The notes beneath the pieces were generated by a model. That model was not told the DNA's origin. It saw only the letters and a list, made by a program, of their open reading frames with translations, and did no database searches. Of a stretch of 15,920 bases of DNA, positions 13,058-15,920 are shown in pieces. The translations under genes and the position numbers were made by a program. Source of the DNA: an uncultured Clostridia bacterium (GTDB lineage: Bacteria; Bacillota; Clostridia; Christensenellales; Borkfalkiaceae); NCBI GenBank assembly GCA_934271265.1, contig CAKQRE010000028.1, forward strand, positions 1 to 15,920, written 5' to 3'. How positions within the stretch are numbered: position 1 is the stretch's first letter; each line of letters begins with the position of its first letter.

Positions 13058-15063
13058 AATTTGCACTGGCAGGCAATCAGAACTGCGGCAAGACCACCCT
13101 TTTTAACGCCCTTACGGGTTCCAACCAGCACGTGGGAAATTTCCCGGGCGTCACGGTCGACCGCAAGGAAGGAGAGATCCGCGGGCAGAAATCGGTTACG
13201 GTGGTCGATCTGCCCGGAATATACTCCCTGCGCCCTTACACGCAGGAAGAGATCGTAACGAGAGATTATATCATCAACGAAAAACCGGACGGCATCATCA
13301 ACATCGTTGACGCGACGAATATCGAAAGAAATCTTTATCTTACCCTGCAACTGCTCGAACTGCGCGTTCCCACCGTACTCGCCCTTAACATGATGGACGA
13401 AGTAAGGGAAAACGGCGGCAGCATCGACGTTGCGAAAATGAGCGAAGCGCTCGGCATCCCCGTCGTTCCCGTCAGCGCGGCAAAGGGGGAAGGCGTTTCC
13501 GAACTGATCGACAAAGCGATCGAAACGGCGAAAAACAGAGTCCTTCCCAAAGTTTACGACTTTTGTTTCGAGGACTCTCCCGTTCACAGATGCATGCACG
13601 CGATCGTTCACCTGATCGAAGACCATGCGGATCGCATCGGCGTTCCCCCGCGGTTCTGCACCGCGAAACTCATCGAAGGAGGCGACAACGTTGCCGATAA
13701 ACTCGGGCTGGACGTAAACGAAAGGGAACTCGTGGAACACTGCATCGTGCAGATGGAAGACGAATCGGGGCTCGACCGCAACGCCGCCCTCGCGGACATG
13801 CGTTACACCTTTATCGAATCGGTCGTGAAAAGCTCCGTGATCAAATGCCACGAAAGCAAAGGACACGCGCGCTCGGTAAAAATCGATAAGATCCTGACCG
13901 GGAAATATACGGCGGTGCCCGTTTTCCTCGGCATTCTGTTTCTGACGTTTTTTCTCACCTTCAACGTGATCGGCAAATTCTTATCCGATCTTCTCGAGGC
14001 GGGAATAACGGCTCTTTCCGGCGTCGTGAACGACGGGCTTACCGCATACGGGCTGAACCCCGTTCTGAAAAGCCTTATTATCGACGGTATTTTCACGGGC
14101 GTCGGAAGCGTGCTTTCCTTCCTGCCGATCGTCGTCACCCTGTTCTTCTTTTTATCCATTCTCGAAGACACGGGCTATATGGCGAGGGTCGCGTTCGTCA
14201 TGGATAAACCGCTGCGTAAAATCGGGCTTTCGGGCAGAAGTTTCGTACCTTTGCTGATGGGCTTCGGTTGTTCCGTCCCCGCCGTGATGGCAACGAGAAC
14301 GGTCTCTTCCGACCGCGACCGCAAAATGACCATTCTTCTTACCCCTTACATGAGCTGTTCGGCTAAAATCGCGATTTATGCCGTTTTCACGCAGGCGTTT
14401 TTCCCGAAATACGGCGCGTTTGTGATGATGGGGCTTTACCTCTTCGGCGTTCTGCTCGCCCTGCTCGTCGCAGTCGTACTGAAATCCACGGCGTTCCGCG
14501 GGCAACCCGTTCCGTTTGTTATGGAACTGCCGAACTATCGCCTGCCGTCCGCGAAATCGGTCGCTCTCCTCTTGTGGGAAAAGGCGAAAGATTTCCTTTC
14601 CCGCGCGTTTACCGTTATTCTGCTCGCAACGGTCATCATCTGGTTTCTGCAAAGTTTCGATTACCGTATCAACTTTACGGAAGACAGTTCCGTCAGTCTT
14701 CTCGCCTATATCGGGCGCGGCATTTCCGTGATCTTCCGCCCGCTCGGATTTGACGACTGGCGCGTTACGACCGCTCTCGTTTCCGGATTCACCGCGAAAG
14801 AAGCCGTCGTTTCTACCCTTGCGGTTCTTGCGGGAACGAGCACGGAAGGTCTGTCCGCCGCCCTTTCCGGTATGTTTACCCCGTTGTCGGCAGTCAGTTT
14901 CCTTGTATTCACCCTGTTATATACGCCTTGCGTCGCAACGATCTCGACGGTGAGAAAGGAATTCAAGTCGTTTTGGGCAACGCTCGGCGTGGTTCTTCTT
15001 CAATGCGCCGTCGCATACGTGTGCGCGCTTGCCGTTTACGGCATCGGGAGTCTGTTTATATGA
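13054..15063 (+). CDS. feoB: Ferrous iron transporter B
   Basis: A 669-residue Fe(II) permease in the inner membrane. The N-terminal G domain has all five GTPase motifs: GNQNCGKT (7-14), the switch I Thr at 34, DLPG (52-55), NMMD (112-115) and SAAKG (141-145). A helical GDI-like linker follows (about 168-275), then the membrane domain from about 285. Its two Gate motifs are GCSVPA (C406) and SCSAKIAIY (C435). Length is within the usual range (about 650-780). The start at ATG 13054 overlaps feoA, has GGAGAAGGA just upstream and begins MKFALAGN as expected. The frame runs open for 350 codons upstream, across feoA and tetR2, but that is not coding. Expression is probably iron-repressed. Confidence 0.97.
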   Translation: MKFALAGNQNCGKTTLFNALTGSNQHVGNFPGVTVDRKEGEIRGQKSVTVVDLPGIYSLRPYTQEEIVTRDYIINEKPDGIINIVDATNIERNLYLTLQLLELRVPTVLALNMMDEVRENGGSIDVAKMSEALGIPVVPVSAAKGEGVSELIDKAIETAKNRVLPKVYDFCFEDSPVHRCMHAIVHLIEDHADRIGVPPRFCTAKLIEGGDNVADKLGLDVNERELVEHCIVQMEDESGLDRNAALADMRYTFIESVVKSSVIKCHESKGHARSVKIDKILTGKYTAVPVFLGILFLTFFLTFNVIGKFLSDLLEAGITALSGVVNDGLTAYGLNPVLKSLIIDGIFTGVGSVLSFLPIVVTLFFFLSILEDTGYMARVAFVMDKPLRKIGLSGRSFVPLLMGFGCSVPAVMATRTVSSDRDRKMTILLTPYMSCSAKIAIYAVFTQAFFPKYGAFVMMGLYLFGVLLALLVAVVLKSTAFRGQPVPFVMELPNYRLPSAKSVALLLWEKAKDFLSRAFTVILLATVIIWFLQSFDYRINFTEDSSVSLLAYIGRGISVIFRPLGFDDWRVTTALVSGFTAKEAVVSTLAVLAGTSTEGLSAALSGMFTPLSAVSFLVFTLLYTPCVATISTVRKEFKSFWATLGVVLLQCAVAYVCALAVYGIGSLFI

Positions 15064-15221
15064 AACCGCTCGATTACATTCTGACGGTTGTCGTGGCGGC
15101 GATCATCGTTCTCGCCGCCGTGTTTACCGTAAGAAACGCCCGTCACGGAAAAGGCTGCGGAGGCGGCTGTAACGGAGACTGTGCGAATTGCCCCCTGCAC
15201 GGAAAAAAGAAAGATAAATAA
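15060..15221 (+). CDS. FeoB-associated Cys-rich membrane protein
   Basis: A 53-residue protein: one membrane helix (about 6-24, hydrophobic with Ile/Val/Ala), then a basic stretch and a cysteine cluster, C33, C37, C41 and C44 (CGGGC-x3-CANC), ending in Lys/Asp. This matches the small proteins encoded directly after feoB in many Firmicutes, annotated as FeoB-associated Cys-rich membrane protein; a role in iron handling or FeoB regulation is assumed, not proven. ATG 15060 overlaps the feoB TGA (ATGA). A longer open frame beginning at 14928 is a shadow inside feoB. Confidence 0.9.
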   Translation: MKPLDYILTVVVAAIIVLAAVFTVRNARHGKGCGGGCNGDCANCPLHGKKKDK

Positions 15222-15253
15222 ACCGCCGGATAAAAAACGCCGGCAGACAGACA

Positions 15254-15280
15254 AAAAAGGATAGCTTTGCTATCCTTTTT
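15254..15280. terminator. Bidirectional terminator after the feo operon
   Basis: A perfect 12-bp stem (AAAAAGGATAGC at 15254-15265 with 15269-15280) has a TTT loop and a T tract at 15282-15288. It closes the feo operon and, read from the other side, the minus-strand gene ending at 15294. Confidence 0.92.
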
Positions 15281-15293
15281 ATTTTTTTCGGTA

Positions 15294-15827
15294 TTAAGTT
15301 TCCTTTTTCCGGAAACGGTTACGGAAATCCGCCCCGATCTTTCTGTCTTCCGGGGAATCGTTGTAAACGCGGAAGTCATCTTTTCCGATTTCGGCAACCG
15401 GACAGATCGGCTCCCCCGTCACGGGATCCGGAAAGTCTGCGATCACATACCCTCCGTCCCCTTCGATACGGTTTTCCATTATGATCCCGATATCCCCTTT
15501 CCTTAAGCCTATGTCTCTGTAATTGTCGTTTAAAAGAATAATATCGTCCGATTCGTCCGCAAAGGAATTGTCTTCGAACCGATTCATGAACGACGGATCT
15601 TTATGCGCCTCGAGAAACCGCTCGTAAAAATCCCTCTTTGCTTTTCTGTCCTGTGCGGAATCGGAGCAAAAACGGAAATCTCCTTTTCCGACTTTCTCCG
15701 CCAACGCGATACACCTGTCCGTAACGGGATCCCGTACCTGCACAACGACAAAACCCTCTTCGGTACAATTCGCCAGAACCGTGCCGATATATCCTGCATA
15801 TAAACGTTTTTTGCATAGGCTTAGCAT
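15294..15827 (-). CDS. Two-repeat protein of unknown function (DUF4926-like)
   Basis: A 177-residue soluble protein made of two copies of one domain. Copy 1 is about 12-71 (from YIGTVLAN to DFYERF) and copy 2 about 112-172 (from DIGIIMEN to DFRNRF). Shared landmarks are IG, DPVT, GK-DFR, DRK and a final RF. The lead-in to copy 2 (IILLNDNYRDIGLRKGDIG) resembles small DUF4926-type beta-barrel proteins, but I am unsure of that link. An acidic linker of about 35 residues joins the copies. The start is doubtful: ATG 15827 is preceded by an in-frame TGA and only a distant AAGG, and copy 1 lacks the lead-in seen before copy 2. A GTG/ATG pair nearby (15837/15834) is in another frame, so a start-proximal frameshift is possible. 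No promoter is visible up to the window edge. Confidence 0.7.
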   Translation of the reverse strand: MLSLCKKRLYAGYIGTVLANCTEEGFVVVQVRDPVTDRCIALAEKVGKGDFRFCSDSAQDRKAKRDFYERFLEAHKDPSFMNRFEDNSFADESDDIILLNDNYRDIGLRKGDIGIIMENRIEGDGGYVIADFPDPVTGEPICPVAEIGKDDFRVYNDSPEDRKIGADFRNRFRKKET

Positions 15828-15920
15828 TCGCCATCACTAATTACCTTAAAGGCTTCTTTTCCGCCCTTTTCCCCGATTTCTCTATTGATGTACGGAAAGT
15901 ACTATCGATTTCGAAATCGG

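Overview
The window looks like ordinary chromosome from a low-to-mid-GC, anaerobic Firmicutes lineage, most likely class Clostridia. The evidence is a clostridial-type ferredoxin-thioredoxin reductase-like protein, a feoA-feoB-(Cys-rich membrane protein) operon, AGGAGG ribosome binding sites, textbook sigma-A promoters (TTGACA-17-TATAAT) and U-tailed hairpin terminators. I cannot name a genus. There are no rRNA, tRNA, CRISPR, phage or transposase genes.

Layout. (1) 224-4969, minus strand: a probable five-gene operon read from a near-perfect promoter at 5049-5021 to a strong hairpin terminator at 201-161. The order is cytidylate kinase-like protein, a coiled-coil/polytopic membrane protein of unknown function, a Cof-type HAD phosphatase (ATGA overlap), a membrane-anchored spermidine-synthase-like protein, and a small ferredoxin-thioredoxin reductase-like Fe-S protein. 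(2) 5207-5935, plus strand: a TtcA-type tRNA thiolation enzyme, divergent from the operon. (3) 6027-6584, minus strand: a two-helix membrane protein of unknown function, convergent with ttcA across a bidirectional terminator. (4) 6619-6898: a 280-bp palindromic repeat (MITE/REPIN-like) with 24-bp terminal inverted repeats and two internal hairpins. (5) 7011-11368: a TetR regulator divergent from an exporter-type ABC operon (two different ATPases and one permease with a large external domain), followed at 11445-11900 by a TerB-like gene. The divergent promoters share an ATTATAAT -10 core and are flanked by two CAGTGTT(T)AA sites. (6) 12028-12630, minus strand: a second TetR regulator whose promoter predicts a leaderless, autoregulated mRNA. 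(7) 12821-15221: feoA-feoB-Cys-rich membrane protein, each junction an ATGA overlap, for Fe(II) uptake. (8) 15294-15827, minus strand: a protein built from two copies of one about 60-residue domain.

How the parts work together. The TetR1/ABC cluster reads as a ligand-induced efflux or self-resistance module. The feo operon is a complete ferrous-iron importer with palindromic promoter elements that suggest metal-dependent and/or TetR2 control. The first operon mixes nucleotide phosphorylation, phosphatase, polyamine-like transfer and thiol-redox functions and has no obvious single pathway. The most unusual items are the palindromic element, the leaderless TetR promoter, the feo promoter architecture and two uncharacterised proteins (2996-4339 and 15294-15827).
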